From Delftia sp. PS-11 (GTDB lineage: Bacteria > Pseudomonadota > Gammaproteobacteria > Burkholderiales > Burkholderiaceae_C): a DNA stretch of 64,000 nt. Each line of letters starts with the position of its first letter. Positions within the stretch are counted from its first letter, which is position 1. Shown here piece after piece: positions 16,928-25,874 of this stretch. The stretch is taken from the NCBI RefSeq assembly GCF_029870285.1, contig NZ_JACSYA010000027.1, forward strand, positions 10,049 through 74,048, in the 5' to 3' direction. The notes beneath the pieces were generated by a model. It searched no databases. It had not been told where the DNA came from and was given only the letters and a program-made list of their open reading frames with translations. A program made the translations under genes and the position numbers.

Positions 16928-18718
16928 TCACTTCTGGGCGATGTACTCGGGGCAGGCCATGACCAGGGTCAGGGCTGCGTAAATGCGGTTGAGCTGCCCG
17001 GCCGATGTGCCCGCCTGGATGGTGGCCACAGCGTTGTGGATCAGGGTCAGTGTGGCGGCTGAAACCTGGCTGCCGGCCAGCACCTGGTTGATTTCGGCGA
17101 GCAGGGCTGCCGGGTCGCCGGCCAGGGGCAGCAGCGTGCTGTAGTCGGCGCTCAGATCGCCAGCGCCGCTGCCCGTGACCACCCGCTGCATCCAGTTGAC
17201 ATAGCCGGCCACCGAAGTTTCGTTGGTAATCTGCAGCTCGGGGCCCGTCAGGCCCATGCTGGCCAGCGCGGTTCCTGGCGGCACATAGCCCGGGCGGAAG
17301 AAATTGAACACCGAGCCTGAACGCATGGGGCTCTGGCCCAGGCGGGAAGCTGCGTCAGAGGTGTCTCCGATCGCCCATTTGCCAGAAGGTGACGATGCCT
17401 TGAAGGCGCGGGCCCAGTTCAGGAAACGCACGACCGGCTCGCGCAGCTTGCCGTAGGTGGGTGCTGCGGCCAGGCTGGCGTCGCGGGCCTCCGGGTCGAG
17501 CAAGATGGCCCGGATCACGGCCTGCAGATCCCCCCGGACACCGGCTCCGTTGTCGCTGAAGGCGGCCGCCACCCGGGCCACGTAGCCGGGACTCGGGTTG
17601 CTGGTGACCAGGCGCTGGATCAATTGCCGGCTGATGAAAGGCGGCAGATTGGGATGCTTGAACAGGGTATCGAGCGCCGTATTGAGCGAATCAATGGCTC
17701 GGGTGCCTGCCGCAATGGTGATGCCCAGGAAGCTCTTGCTGCCGGTTTCATGGGTGCTGGCGTTGTTCACCATGGGGCGCATCTGAAAATCCGGCGGATA
17801 GGGCGACGTCAGGCCGGACGTGTCCACATTCCAGCCCGTGAAGACACGCGCCAGCCCGCTCACATCGGCCTGGCGGTAGGTTTCCTGCGCTGCGCCATCG
17901 CTGCCGGTTTTGACCGTGCCATCGGCATTGAGCTGCTGCAGTCCGATCGTGAACAGTTGCATCAGCTCACGGGCGTAGTTCTCGTCGGGCTGGCTGCCGG
18001 TGGTGGGATTGGCCTTGGGATTGCCACGGTAGGTCAGGTAGTAGCCCATGGCCGGGCTCAGGGAAATCTGTTGCAGCAGCGTGCGGTAATTGCCGAAAGC
18101 GTTGGCCTCCAGAATGTCCAGGTAATAGCCGACGCAAAACTGCCGCCACTGCGCGTTGATGCCAAGCACGGAAACTACGCAGATCTCCGACAGGGCCAGC
18201 ACCATGCGCTGGCGCAGCGGATCGTCCGAGCTGATGAACTTGCGCCAGATGGAGTTGTCCAGGCCCGCCGCGTTGTTGATGTTGGCGGGATCCGCGTAGC
18301 CATTGGCCTTGAGCCATTCGCAGTGGCCCTGGCTGGCTGGCGCCTTGAACTGGGCACTGATCCAGTCGCTGTAGTTGCTGGCCATCAAGGCGTTGAGATC
18401 CGCCCTGCTGTAACCCAGGGTGGCCTGACTCAGAAACCGCCCGGCTTGCGCCACGCTGGGGGCTGCAGCGGGCTGGCCAGGAGCCGTCGGCGCTGTCTGG
18501 CCGGGCGTTGTGGTCTGGCCTGTGGTACCGGGGGATTGCTGGCCCGGGCTGGCAGGCCCCGCAGTGCTCCCCCCTCCCCCGCCGCAGGCTGTCAGGCTGG
18601 CAAAAAGCGCGGCAGAGCCTGCCAGCGCAGCGGCGCGCCCGGCAGGAGTTGCCGTTTCAGGTGTCAGGGTTTGGGGAGATATAGCGACGGGCTGCAGGGC
18701 GTGGGGCTCGGTCTGCAT
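16928..18718 (-). CDS. DUF1800 family protein, probable lipoprotein
   Basis: The 596-residue protein has an N-terminal hydrophobic segment ending in a lipobox-like SLTACGGGGG, a Pro/Thr/Gln-rich linker to about residue 90, then the DUF1800 domain: AGRFLSQATLGYSRADLNAL, LRQRMVLALSEI, ENYARELMQLFTIGL and VSGLARVFTGWN. Function is unknown. The start follows a good AGGAG. It is the first gene of a two-gene operon with the DUF1501 gene, and the two products probably act together outside the inner membrane. The 200 bp between it and the LysR gene stop hold its promoter. Confidence 0.9.
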   Translation of the reverse strand: MQTEPHALQPVAISPQTLTPETATPAGRAAALAGSAALFASLTACGGGGGSTAGPASPGQQSPGTTGQTTTPGQTAPTAPGQPAAAPSVAQAGRFLSQATLGYSRADLNALMASNYSDWISAQFKAPASQGHCEWLKANGYADPANINNAAGLDNSIWRKFISSDDPLRQRMVLALSEICVVSVLGINAQWRQFCVGYYLDILEANAFGNYRTLLQQISLSPAMGYYLTYRGNPKANPTTGSQPDENYARELMQLFTIGLQQLNADGTVKTGSDGAAQETYRQADVSGLARVFTGWNVDTSGLTSPYPPDFQMRPMVNNASTHETGSKSFLGITIAAGTRAIDSLNTALDTLFKHPNLPPFISRQLIQRLVTSNPSPGYVARVAAAFSDNGAGVRGDLQAVIRAILLDPEARDASLAAAPTYGKLREPVVRFLNWARAFKASSPSGKWAIGDTSDAASRLGQSPMRSGSVFNFFRPGYVPPGTALASMGLTGPELQITNETSVAGYVNWMQRVVTGSGAGDLSADYSTLLPLAGDPAALLAEINQVLAGSQVSAATLTLIHNAVATIQAGTSAGQLNRIYAALTLVMACPEYIAQK

Positions 18719-18919
18719 GGCGGCTCCTTTGCGGGCTCAATCCAGGTGAATGGCCGCCCATGGGGCTTGGCGGCACAGGGTGTGGGCAGACGCATCAGGC
18801 CGCCACCACAGTGGCCTGACTGGCTGGTCTGGCGATGATAGTGGGCTTGTGGCACTGCGGACGGCACAACGCGTTGTATTCAGCCCGATAGTGGCGGTAG
18901 AGCCACGAACCCCTGACCA

Positions 18920-19831
18920 TCAGTCCATGCCGGACGCGGATCCATAGGCCTGCAAGAGGCATTGCCGCAGCGCCTGGGCCGTGGGGCTCAGCACGCGGTC
19001 ACGCCGTTGCAGCAGGCCCAGCGTGCGCCATACGTCCGGCGCAGTCAAAGGCACGCCGCAGACCTGCGCATGGTCTTCTTTCAAGGCCAGTTGCGGAATG
19101 GCGGCAAGGCCCAGGCCGGCCTCCACCAGTGCCAGGGCTCCCGCTATATGGTTGCATTCATACCAGGCCACAGGCTGCTCGGGCAGTTCGGCCATCACCT
19201 GGTCCAGCAGCAGGCGGTTGCCGCTTTGGTGCGAGACCGAGACCAGGCGCTGCCCGGCCAATTCGGACCACTGCACCTGCGTGCGCCGGGCCCAGGGATG
19301 GCTGCGCGGCATGGCCAGCACATAGCGTTCGCGCGTCAGTGCCTCGAACCGCAGCGACGGGTCCTGGCTGCCGGTAAAACTCAGGCCGAAGTCCGCCTCG
19401 GCGCGCAACACGGCATCCAGAACCTGGCGCGTGCTTTCGTCAATGACGTGAACCTGCACCTCGGGCTGTGCTGCGGCAAATGTCCGCAGCACAGGCGGCA
19501 GCAGGTTCGTGGCCACCGACGGGATACAGGCGATTGCCACACGCCCTCGGCGCAGTTTGAGCCGGTCATCCACACGCTGCACTGCTTCGTCGAGACCTGC
19601 CAGGGCCCTGCGGGCCTCCTGCAGGAATTCATGGCCCACGGCCGTCAGCTCCACATGCCGGGTCGTGCGCTCCAGCAGCCGTGCACCCAGCACGGACTCC
19701 AGGCGCTCCACGCGCCGGCTCAGGGCCGGGGGAGACAGGAACAGGGCTTGCGCGGCCAGGCGAAAACTCGCTTTCTCAGCCGTTGTCACGAAAGCGATCA
19801 GCTCGCCCATATCGAATTTAATGCGCTGCAT
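18920..19831 (-). CDS. LysR-family transcriptional regulator
   Basis: A standard LysR protein of about 300 residues with an N-terminal winged helix (FRLAAQALFLSPPALSRRVERLESVLGARLLERTTRHVELT) and a C-terminal periplasmic-binding-like effector domain. It is divergent from a Bug protein gene and almost certainly regulates that operon. A perfect 18-bp palindrome with LysR features lies between them. Candidate starts are ATGs at 19843, 19831 and 19810; none has a clear ribosome site, and 19831 is a compromise. The effector is unknown, probably the carboxylate bound by the neighbouring Bug protein. Confidence 0.88.
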   Translation of the reverse strand: MQRIKFDMGELIAFVTTAEKASFRLAAQALFLSPPALSRRVERLESVLGARLLERTTRHVELTAVGHEFLQEARRALAGLDEAVQRVDDRLKLRRGRVAIACIPSVATNLLPPVLRTFAAAQPEVQVHVIDESTRQVLDAVLRAEADFGLSFTGSQDPSLRFEALTRERYVLAMPRSHPWARRTQVQWSELAGQRLVSVSHQSGNRLLLDQVMAELPEQPVAWYECNHIAGALALVEAGLGLAAIPQLALKEDHAQVCGVPLTAPDVWRTLGLLQRRDRVLSPTAQALRQCLLQAYGSASGMD

Positions 19832-19844
19832 GCAACAATTCATT

Positions 19845-19862
19845 TGTAAATTGCAATTTACA
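19845..19862. promoter_or_regulatory. 18-bp perfect palindrome, LysR operator candidate
   Basis: TGTAAATTGCAATTTACA is a perfect palindrome containing the T-N11-A core expected of LysR sites. It sits between the divergent LysR gene and the Bug operon, directly upstream of the LysR start region and 75 bp before the Bug start. It is the natural site for repression of the regulator and activation of the operon. Confidence 0.65.
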
Positions 19863-19937
19863 GAATATCACTGACTTCATAGGATGGCGACCTTTGCACG
19901 GCCGGCGACGATATTCCGGCCATCAGACGGAGACAGC

Positions 19938-20912
19938 ATGCAAAAACGTACTCTTATCGTTGCCGGCGCCTTGGCCACCGGCGTTTTCCTGGCCACCGGC
20001 AGCGTCCATGCGCAGGACTTCCCTCCCAAGAAGCCCGTGACCATGGTGGTGGGGTTTGCCGCAGGTGGCTCTGCTGATATTGCCGCCCGCGTGATCGCCA
20101 AGAAGCTGGGCGAAAACATCGGCCAGAGCGTGGTGGTGGAAAACAAGCCAGGCGCCGGCGGCAATCTGGCCCATACACAAGTCGCCAACGGCGTCTCCGA
20201 CGGCTCGGTGCTGCTGTTCGGCTCCATCGGCCCGCTGAGCATCGCGCCTCATTTCATGAAGCTCAGCTACGATCCGCTCAAGGATCTGGCGCCCATCACC
20301 ATGGGGGTGAGCTTTCCCAACGTGCTGGTGGTGCCCGCCGCCTCTGGCATCAAAACGCTGGGCGAGTTCGTCGCCAAGGCCAAGCGCGAGCCCGGCAAGC
20401 TGGACTTTGCGTCCACAGGCCCTGGTTCTGCAGCACACCTGGCTGGCGAACTGCTCAATGATGTCGCCAAGATAGATACTTTGCACGTGCCCTACAAGGG
20501 CGGCGCCCCTGCGCTGCAGGATGTGCTGGGCAATCGCGTGACATCCTTCTACGCGGCCCCGCCTACGGCCCTGCCCCATATCGAGTCCGGCAAGCTCATT
20601 CCACTGGCGACCACCGGCCTGGCACGCCCGGCCTACCTGCCCAACGTGCCGACCGTGGCGGAAACCTTCCCCGGCTTCAATGCCACCAACTGGTATGCCT
20701 TCGTGGCTTCGGCCAAGACACCCAAGCCGCTGCTGGACCGCTGGAACACGGAAATCGTCAAGGTGCTGAACACCCCCGAGGTGCGTGAAAACCTGCTCAA
20801 ACACGGCCAGACGGCAGCCCCCAGCAGCCGTGAGGAACTGGGCAAGTTCATCGCTGCAGAGAACACCAAGTGGGGCCGCATCATCCGCGAACGCAAGATC
20901 ACTGCCGATTGA
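19938..20912 (+). CDS. Bug-family tripartite tricarboxylate receptor protein
   Basis: A periplasmic binding protein of about 324 residues with a signal peptide ending SVHAQ. Bug hallmarks are PVTMVVGFAAGGSADIAARVIA, VVVENKPGAGGNLA and LHVPYKGGAPALQDVLGN. These proteins bind carboxylates and may serve TctAB-type transporters or signal their presence. The start at 19938 follows GGAGAC. It is the first gene of a plus-strand run with another binding protein and a porin, under the divergent LysR gene. No TctA/TctB is present. The ligand is unknown. Confidence 0.9.
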   Translation: MQKRTLIVAGALATGVFLATGSVHAQDFPPKKPVTMVVGFAAGGSADIAARVIAKKLGENIGQSVVVENKPGAGGNLAHTQVANGVSDGSVLLFGSIGPLSIAPHFMKLSYDPLKDLAPITMGVSFPNVLVVPAASGIKTLGEFVAKAKREPGKLDFASTGPGSAAHLAGELLNDVAKIDTLHVPYKGGAPALQDVLGNRVTSFYAAPPTALPHIESGKLIPLATTGLARPAYLPNVPTVAETFPGFNATNWYAFVASAKTPKPLLDRWNTEIVKVLNTPEVRENLLKHGQTAAPSSREELGKFIAAENTKWGRIIRERKITAD

Positions 20913-20956
20913 CCGGGCAGCTCTGAATCTTTCCACCAACAACCAGGAGACAAGCC

Positions 20957-21790
20957 ATGCCAACCAACAATCCTCAAAAGCCTCTTTCTGCCATGCGCCG
21001 GCGCACGCTGGGCGCTTTGCTGGGCGGTGCACTGAGCCTGGGCCTCGCCCTGGGCTCGGCCGCGCCCAGCAATGCCCAGGCCGCCGAAATCCGGGTCGTG
21101 ACTTCCGGCGGTTTCTCGGCCGCGTATGACCAGCTCGTGCCCCTGTACGAGCAGGCCACAGGCCACAAGGTCGTCACCTCACGAGGCGCCTCCATTGGCA
21201 ATGCGCCGGACTCCATCCCCAGCCGGATGGCGCGCGGCGAGCAATTTGATGTGGTCATCCTGGCGGATTCGGCGCTGGACGATCTGATTGGCAAAGGCAA
21301 GGTGCAGCAGGGCAGCCGCGTGGATCTGGCGCGCTCCATGATCGGCATGAGCGTGCGCAAGGGCACGCCCAAGCCGGATATCAGCACCGTGCAGACACTC
21401 AAGCAGACCCTGCTGGATGCCAAGACGATTGCCTATTCCGCCAGCGCCAGCGGCACCTACCTGTCCAACGAACTCTTCCCGCGCCTGGGCGTGGCCGAGC
21501 AGATGAAGGGCAAGGCCACCAAGATCTACAGCGAGCGCGTGGGGGCGGTGGTGCTGCGCGGAGATGCAGAGATCGGTTTCCAGCAGGTGAGCGAGCTTTT
21601 GCCGTTCAAGGAGCTGGAATTCGTGGGCCCGCTGCCCGACGAAGTTCAGCAGCGCGTGTTCTTCTCGGCAGGCGTTGCCGTGGGCTCGCAGGACCCTGAG
21701 GCAGCCCGCCACCTGATCAAGTTCCTGGCGGCACCTGCAGCAGCTTCGATTGTGCGAAGCACAGGCATGGAGCCTGCCGCTGCGCGCTGA
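20957..21790 (+). CDS. ModA-like periplasmic substrate-binding protein
   Basis: A 277-residue periplasmic binding protein of the molybdate-type (extracellular binding protein, PBP type 2) superfamily. The signal peptide ends near NAQAAE. The mature part runs EIRVVTSGGFSAAYDQLVPLYEQATGHKV, FDVVILADSALDDLIGKGKV and ends with the usual HLIKFLAAP helix. Members bind oxyanions or organic anions; the key oxyanion Ser/Tyr set of ModA cannot be confirmed here. It lies 44 bp after the Bug gene with a good GGAGA. Because it sits among carboxylate genes and has no modBC, a molybdate role is doubtful. Confidence 0.8.
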   Translation: MPTNNPQKPLSAMRRRTLGALLGGALSLGLALGSAAPSNAQAAEIRVVTSGGFSAAYDQLVPLYEQATGHKVVTSRGASIGNAPDSIPSRMARGEQFDVVILADSALDDLIGKGKVQQGSRVDLARSMIGMSVRKGTPKPDISTVQTLKQTLLDAKTIAYSASASGTYLSNELFPRLGVAEQMKGKATKIYSERVGAVVLRGDAEIGFQQVSELLPFKELEFVGPLPDEVQQRVFFSAGVAVGSQDPEAARHLIKFLAAPAAASIVRSTGMEPAAAR

Positions 21791-21906
21791 CCCTGGCGAC
21801 TGCCGGGTCCTCTTCCCCACCTCTTCTTCAGCCCAAAGCCTGCATGCACGAGCGCCCGCACTGCGGTGCGGCGCTGCCTTGCTGCGCGCTTTTTCTGTCC
21901 AAAATT

Positions 21907-22986
21907 ATGTCCATCAAATCCCTGGCGTGGACCGCCGCGATTGCCATTCCTGCCTTTGCCCTTCCCGCTGGCGCATTTGCGCAAACCAGCCTGACGATCT
22001 ATGGCATTGCCGATGCGGGGCTGCGCTACAGCAGCGGCCTGACTGCAGCGAACGCCCCCAGCACCAACTCCAGCACCGCGCTTTCCAGCGGCGTCAACAC
22101 CACCAGCCGCTTCGGGTTTCGCGGCCGCGAAGACCTGGGAGGCGGCATGTACGCCCTGTTCAACCTGGAGACAGGCCTGAACATCGACGCAGGAACCACC
22201 GCCAACGCGAACAAATTCTTTGACCGCGCAGCCATCGTGGGCCTGGGCAGCTCCTGGGGCCAAGTGACGGCAGGCCGCCAGACCAATGTGCTTGCCGACG
22301 CGATCAGTCCGGTCGATCCTGTGGGCATGCGCTTTGCCGCTTTCAACCCCAATATCGCCACCGCCGCCTTGAGCAGCCACGGCCTGGGCCTCGAATACGG
22401 CAGTGCGGGCGCCAACACCGGCTCTTACCGGCTGGACAACTCCCTGAAATACACAGGCCGCTTCGGTGCCTGGACTGCGCGCGCCATGTACAGCTTTGGC
22501 GAAACCACGCAAGGCGGCGCAGCCCGCTCTTCCGCTGGCGCAGGCCTGGCCTACACCAGCAAGCTGCTGACAGCGTCAGGCGCCTACCAGCGCTTCAAAA
22601 CCGCAGACAATCTGGAGCTGAATGCAGCGACCCTGGGCGCAGCGGTCAACTGGGGCAATGTGCGCATCGCGCTGAACACCGCGCGTAGCGACGGACAGAC
22701 CACAGCTAGCCGCCGCACCGTGCAGCGTGTGCATTCGCTGGGAGCCACGTGGTCGGCCCATGCCTCCCTGGACCTGACAGCGGCCCTGTACCGCGTGGAT
22801 CGCGAGCGCACTGGCAGCGCATCGGACGGCTATACGCGTGCCATGCTGTTCGCGGAATACAAGCTGTCGCAGCGCAGCAAGCTTTACGCGGAGCTGGACA
22901 GCACACGCTGGAGCGGCGGCTACCAGGGCGCCGCGAACAAGGATCGTGCCACCGGCATCACGGCAGGCTTGATGCACACCTTCTGA
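21907..22986 (+). CDS. General porin (betaproteobacterial OmpC-like)
   Basis: A 359-residue outer-membrane porin. A signal peptide ends GAFAQ, followed by the typical first strand [17 protein letters not shown], the [22 protein letters not shown] block, [22 protein letters not shown], and a C-terminal strand ending in Phe (GLMHTF), the Bam signal. It probably forms a trimeric 16-strand channel for small anions. The start at 21907 excludes 21 poor upstream residues. It closes the LysR/Bug cluster and ends in a strong hairpin. Confidence 0.92.
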   Translation: MSIKSLAWTAAIAIPAFALPAGAFAQTSLTIYGIADAGLRYSSGLTAANAPSTNSSTALSSGVNTTSRFGFRGREDLGGGMYALFNLETGLNIDAGTTANANKFFDRAAIVGLGSSWGQVTAGRQTNVLADAISPVDPVGMRFAAFNPNIATAALSSHGLGLEYGSAGANTGSYRLDNSLKYTGRFGAWTARAMYSFGETTQGGAARSSAGAGLAYTSKLLTASGAYQRFKTADNLELNAATLGAAVNWGNVRIALNTARSDGQTTASRRTVQRVHSLGATWSAHASLDLTAALYRVDRERTGSASDGYTRAMLFAEYKLSQRSKLYAELDSTRWSGGYQGAANKDRATGITAGLMHTF

Positions 22987-22998
22987 CAATCAAGCCTC

Positions 22999-23035
22999 CG
23001 CCAGGGCGGCTGCCAAGGGGGCAGCCGCCCTGGCG
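22999..23035 (+). terminator. Strong stem-loop after the porin gene
   Basis: CGCCAGGGCGGCTGCC (22999-23014) and GGCAGCCGCCCTGGCG (23020-23035) form a perfect 16-bp stem with a 5-base loop, 13 bp after the porin stop. The following bases (TGTTGCC) are only weakly T-rich. This is the clearest terminator-like structure in the window. Confidence 0.75.
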
Positions 23036-23083
23036 TGTTGCCATCCAGTTGCACGCGCAAACGCAGATTAGGCGTTCATCATC

Positions 23084-23120
23084 TGACGCGCGTCAACTTA
23101 GCATGCTACATAAGCATGCT
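23084..23120. promoter_or_regulatory. Palindromes upstream of the second chemoreceptor
   Basis: TGACGCGCGTCA (23084-23095) is a perfect 12-bp palindrome. Just after it the palindrome AGCATGCT occurs twice, at 23100-23107 and 23113-23120, 13 bp apart. They lie in the 235 bp between the porin terminator and the chemoreceptor start. Possible regulator sites; nothing else is evident in this gap. Confidence 0.3.
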
Positions 23121-23270
23121 GACTCATACATTACCACCTCAAAGACTGCACAGCTATGGCCTGTGCAGGCGCAGGCAGAAGGCGGCCAGCGCCACAATGA
23201 CTCCCCCCTTTGTTCCCGCATCCGTGCAGCGGCAGTGTCCTGCCATGTTTTGCGCACGCATGCCTCGCCG

Positions 23271-24923
23271 ATGAATTTCCAGCAACTTTCCCTCACCCGG
23301 AAACTGACGATCGCTTTTTCTGTCCTTATCGCTTTTCTGGTGGGCGTGTCCGCTCTGGCCGTGATCAGCCTGAAGCAGTCCCAGAGCACGTTCGACAACT
23401 TCATCACGGATGAATTCAGCCGTGGCGGGCTGGCACGGGATGTCCGCGCCGCAGCCAGCGCACGCGCCATTGCAGCGCGCAATCTGATCTTGCTCAACAG
23501 CCCGCAGGACATCCAGGCAGAGACACAGGCCGTCAATGCAGCGCATGCCCGCGTTCAAGAGCGCCTGGCAATGCTCAAGCAGGCCGCATCGAACACCAAA
23601 GACATCTCTGCCAAAGAGCGTGCGCTGCTGGAAAGGCTACAAGCGCTGGAGGCACAGTACGGCCCTGTCGCCATGGACATCGTGGCCAAGTCACTGGCCG
23701 GGCGTAAAGAAGAGGCGATTGCCAAAATCAATGCCGAATGCCAGCCGCTGCTCAAGCAGCTGATCGGTACCACGACCGAATACTCGCGCCTCATCGCCGA
23801 GCTGGGAACGCAGGAAATCCAGGATTCGGCACGGATTTTCCGCGCCAAGCGCCTGGTTCTGATCGGCTGCTCTATTGTTGCCGTCGCGATCGCCATTGCA
23901 TTGGCCATGCTCATACAGCGCAGCCTGATGCACGCGCTGGGTGCCGACCCGCATGGCCTGCGCACAGCAGCGGAGAACGTTGCCGCTGGCAACCTGGGCC
24001 CCGTGCCGGGCGCATCCATGGCTCCCGGCAGCAGCGTGCTGGCATCGCTGGGGGAGATGCAAACATCGCTGGCAGGCCTGGTCAGCCGTGTGCGGGCATC
24101 GGCCCATGCCATCGAGACGCAGTCACTGGAAATTGCCTCGGGCAATGCCGATCTCGCGCTGCGCACAGAGCAACAGGCCGGCAATCTGCAACAAAGCGCA
24201 TCCTCGATGGAACAGATGGCGGCAGCAGTACGGCAAAGCTCGGATACTGCGCAGCAGGCCAGCCAGCTGGCATCGGCAGCCCGCGTGGCAGCAGAGCATG
24301 GCGGCTCTGTGGTGGGCCAGGTGATTACCACCATGGGCGAAATCACAGCCAGCTCACGCAAGATCGAGGAAATCACCGGGGTGATCGACTCCATTGCCTT
24401 CCAGACCAACATCCTGGCACTGAACGCCGCTGTCGAGGCGGCCCGGGCCGGCGAACAAGGGCGCGGCTTTGCGGTGGTGGCCGGCGAGGTTCGGTCGCTG
24501 GCACAGCGAAGCGCCCAGGCAGCCCAGGAGATCAAGGCGCTGATCGAGGCCAGCGTCGAGCGCGTGGCGACAGGTTCGTCCTTGGTGAATACTGCGGGCG
24601 AAGCGATGACAGAGATCGTCGGCGAGGTCAATCGCGTTGCGGACCTGATTGGAGAAATCAGTGCCGCCGCGCATGAGCAAACCACCGGGATCGGACACAT
24701 CAGCCATGCCGTAGCGCAGCTGGACCAGTCCACCCGGCAAAATGCCGAATTGGTGGCGGCGATGGCGTCAGCCACCAGCCACCTGAACCAGCAGGCTCAC
24801 GGTCTGGTGGACGCCGTCGCCGTCTTTCAGCTGGACGCCAGCCCGCTTGCGGCCCTCGCGCCGCCAGCTACAGCCCAGGCAGGTCCCCAGCGCCAGCCAG
24901 CGGCTGGCGCGCCAGCGCAATGA
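23271..24923 (+). CDS. Methyl-accepting chemotaxis protein
   Basis: A 550-residue chemoreceptor. Membrane helices at about 11-34 and 194-216 flank a four-helix-bundle type periplasmic domain ([21 protein letters not shown]). A HAMP region follows, then the signalling domain with the invariant hairpin near residue 374 ([21 protein letters not shown]). The tail is Ala/Pro-rich (PAAGAPAQ) without a CheR-binding pentapeptide. The open frame runs up to 22749, but conserved sequence starts at [12 protein letters not shown]. Its last 56 bases overlap the 3' end of the convergent metR gene. The ligand is unknown. Confidence 0.92.
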   Translation: MNFQQLSLTRKLTIAFSVLIAFLVGVSALAVISLKQSQSTFDNFITDEFSRGGLARDVRAAASARAIAARNLILLNSPQDIQAETQAVNAAHARVQERLAMLKQAASNTKDISAKERALLERLQALEAQYGPVAMDIVAKSLAGRKEEAIAKINAECQPLLKQLIGTTTEYSRLIAELGTQEIQDSARIFRAKRLVLIGCSIVAVAIAIALAMLIQRSLMHALGADPHGLRTAAENVAAGNLGPVPGASMAPGSSVLASLGEMQTSLAGLVSRVRASAHAIETQSLEIASGNADLALRTEQQAGNLQQSASSMEQMAAAVRQSSDTAQQASQLASAARVAAEHGGSVVGQVITTMGEITASSRKIEEITGVIDSIAFQTNILALNAAVEAARAGEQGRGFAVVAGEVRSLAQRSAQAAQEIKALIEASVERVATGSSLVNTAGEAMTEIVGEVNRVADLIGEISAAAHEQTTGIGHISHAVAQLDQSTRQNAELVAAMASATSHLNQQAHGLVDAVAVFQLDASPLAALAPPATAQAGPQRQPAAGAPAQ

Positions 24924-25779
24924 ACGCCTGCAGATAGTCGGCCTGCAGATCCGCCTCGCGCGCTCCCAGGAAAATCTGCTTGGCGATGCCACCGGGCCCC
25001 AGGCGCACGGGCACCACATCGAGCCTGTGCGCATACTCCTGCACCAGCCACCTTGGCAGTGCGGCCACGCCACGTCCGCTGGCGACCATCTGCATCATGA
25101 TGTCCGTGGTTTCGATGACCTTCTGGCGGCGCGGCGTGATGCCTGCAGGCGTCAGGAACTGGCTGTAGATGTCCAGCCGGTCTGTGGGCACGGGATAGGT
25201 GATCAGCACCTCTGTGGCCAGTTGGGCCGGCTCGGCGTAGTCGGCACCAGCCAGAGCATGAGCGCCCGGGACCACCAGCACCTGCTCATAGTCGAACACC
25301 GGCACGAACTCCAGGCCGGGCTTGAACAGCGGATCGGGGGTGACCAGCAGGTCGATCTCGTAGCCGAACAGCGCGCCGAGGCCGCCGAACTGGAATTTCT
25401 GCTTCACGTCCACCTCCACATCGGGCCAGGCAGCCAGATAGGGCGCAACGATCTTGAGCAGCCACTGGTAGCAGGGGTGACACTCCATGCCGATGCGCAG
25501 CGCCCCTCGCTCGCCCCGGGCGAACTGGCGCAGCCGTTGCTCGGCCAGATCCAGCTGTGGCAGCACGCGCTGGGCTACCGCCAGCAGATACTGGCCCGCC
25601 TGCGTCAGACGCAGGCTGCGGCCCTCGCGCAGCCAGATATCCGTGCCCAGCTGCTGCTCTAGTTTTTTCATGCTGTGGCTCAGCGCCGACTGCGTCACGC
25701 ACAACACGCTGGCTGCGGCAGTCAGAGAACCCTGCAACTCCACCTCACGGATGATGGACAAATGGACTCTTTCCAGCAT
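24868..25779 (-). CDS. metR: LysR-family regulator, MetR
   Basis: A 303-residue LysR protein with the N-terminal winged helix ([31 protein letters not shown]) and MetR-type effector domain ([28 protein letters not shown]). MetR activates methionine-synthesis genes with homocysteine as coeffector. The divergent position relative to metE, 95 bp apart, is the classical arrangement and supports the assignment. Its 3' end overlaps the chemoreceptor gene by 56 bp in convergent orientation, so transcripts of the two may interfere. Confidence 0.9.
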   Translation of the reverse strand: MLERVHLSIIREVELQGSLTAAASVLCVTQSALSHSMKKLEQQLGTDIWLREGRSLRLTQAGQYLLAVAQRVLPQLDLAEQRLRQFARGERGALRIGMECHPCYQWLLKIVAPYLAAWPDVEVDVKQKFQFGGLGALFGYEIDLLVTPDPLFKPGLEFVPVFDYEQVLVVPGAHALAGADYAEPAQLATEVLITYPVPTDRLDIYSQFLTPAGITPRRQKVIETTDIMMQMVASGRGVAALPRWLVQEYAHRLDVVPVRLGPGGIAKQIFLGAREADLQADYLQAFIALARQPLAGAGDLPGL

Positions 25780-25782
25780 TTA

Positions 25783-25857
25783 TGAATTCAACTCATTTAT
25801 ATGTGAGATAAGACCATTTTACTTCATTGAAAAGTCTGCATACCATCGGTGAATTCA
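25783..25857. promoter_or_regulatory. metR-metE control region with two TGAATTCA sites
   Basis: The palindrome TGAATTCA occurs at 25783-25790 and again at 25850-25857, flanking the AT-rich divergent promoter region. The enterobacterial MetR consensus is TGAA-N5-TTCA, so these share the half-sites but lack the spacer. They may be divergent versions of MetR sites. The second copy lies 17 bp before the metE start. Confidence 0.35.
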
Positions 25858-25874
25858 TTGATATGGAGAGCAGC

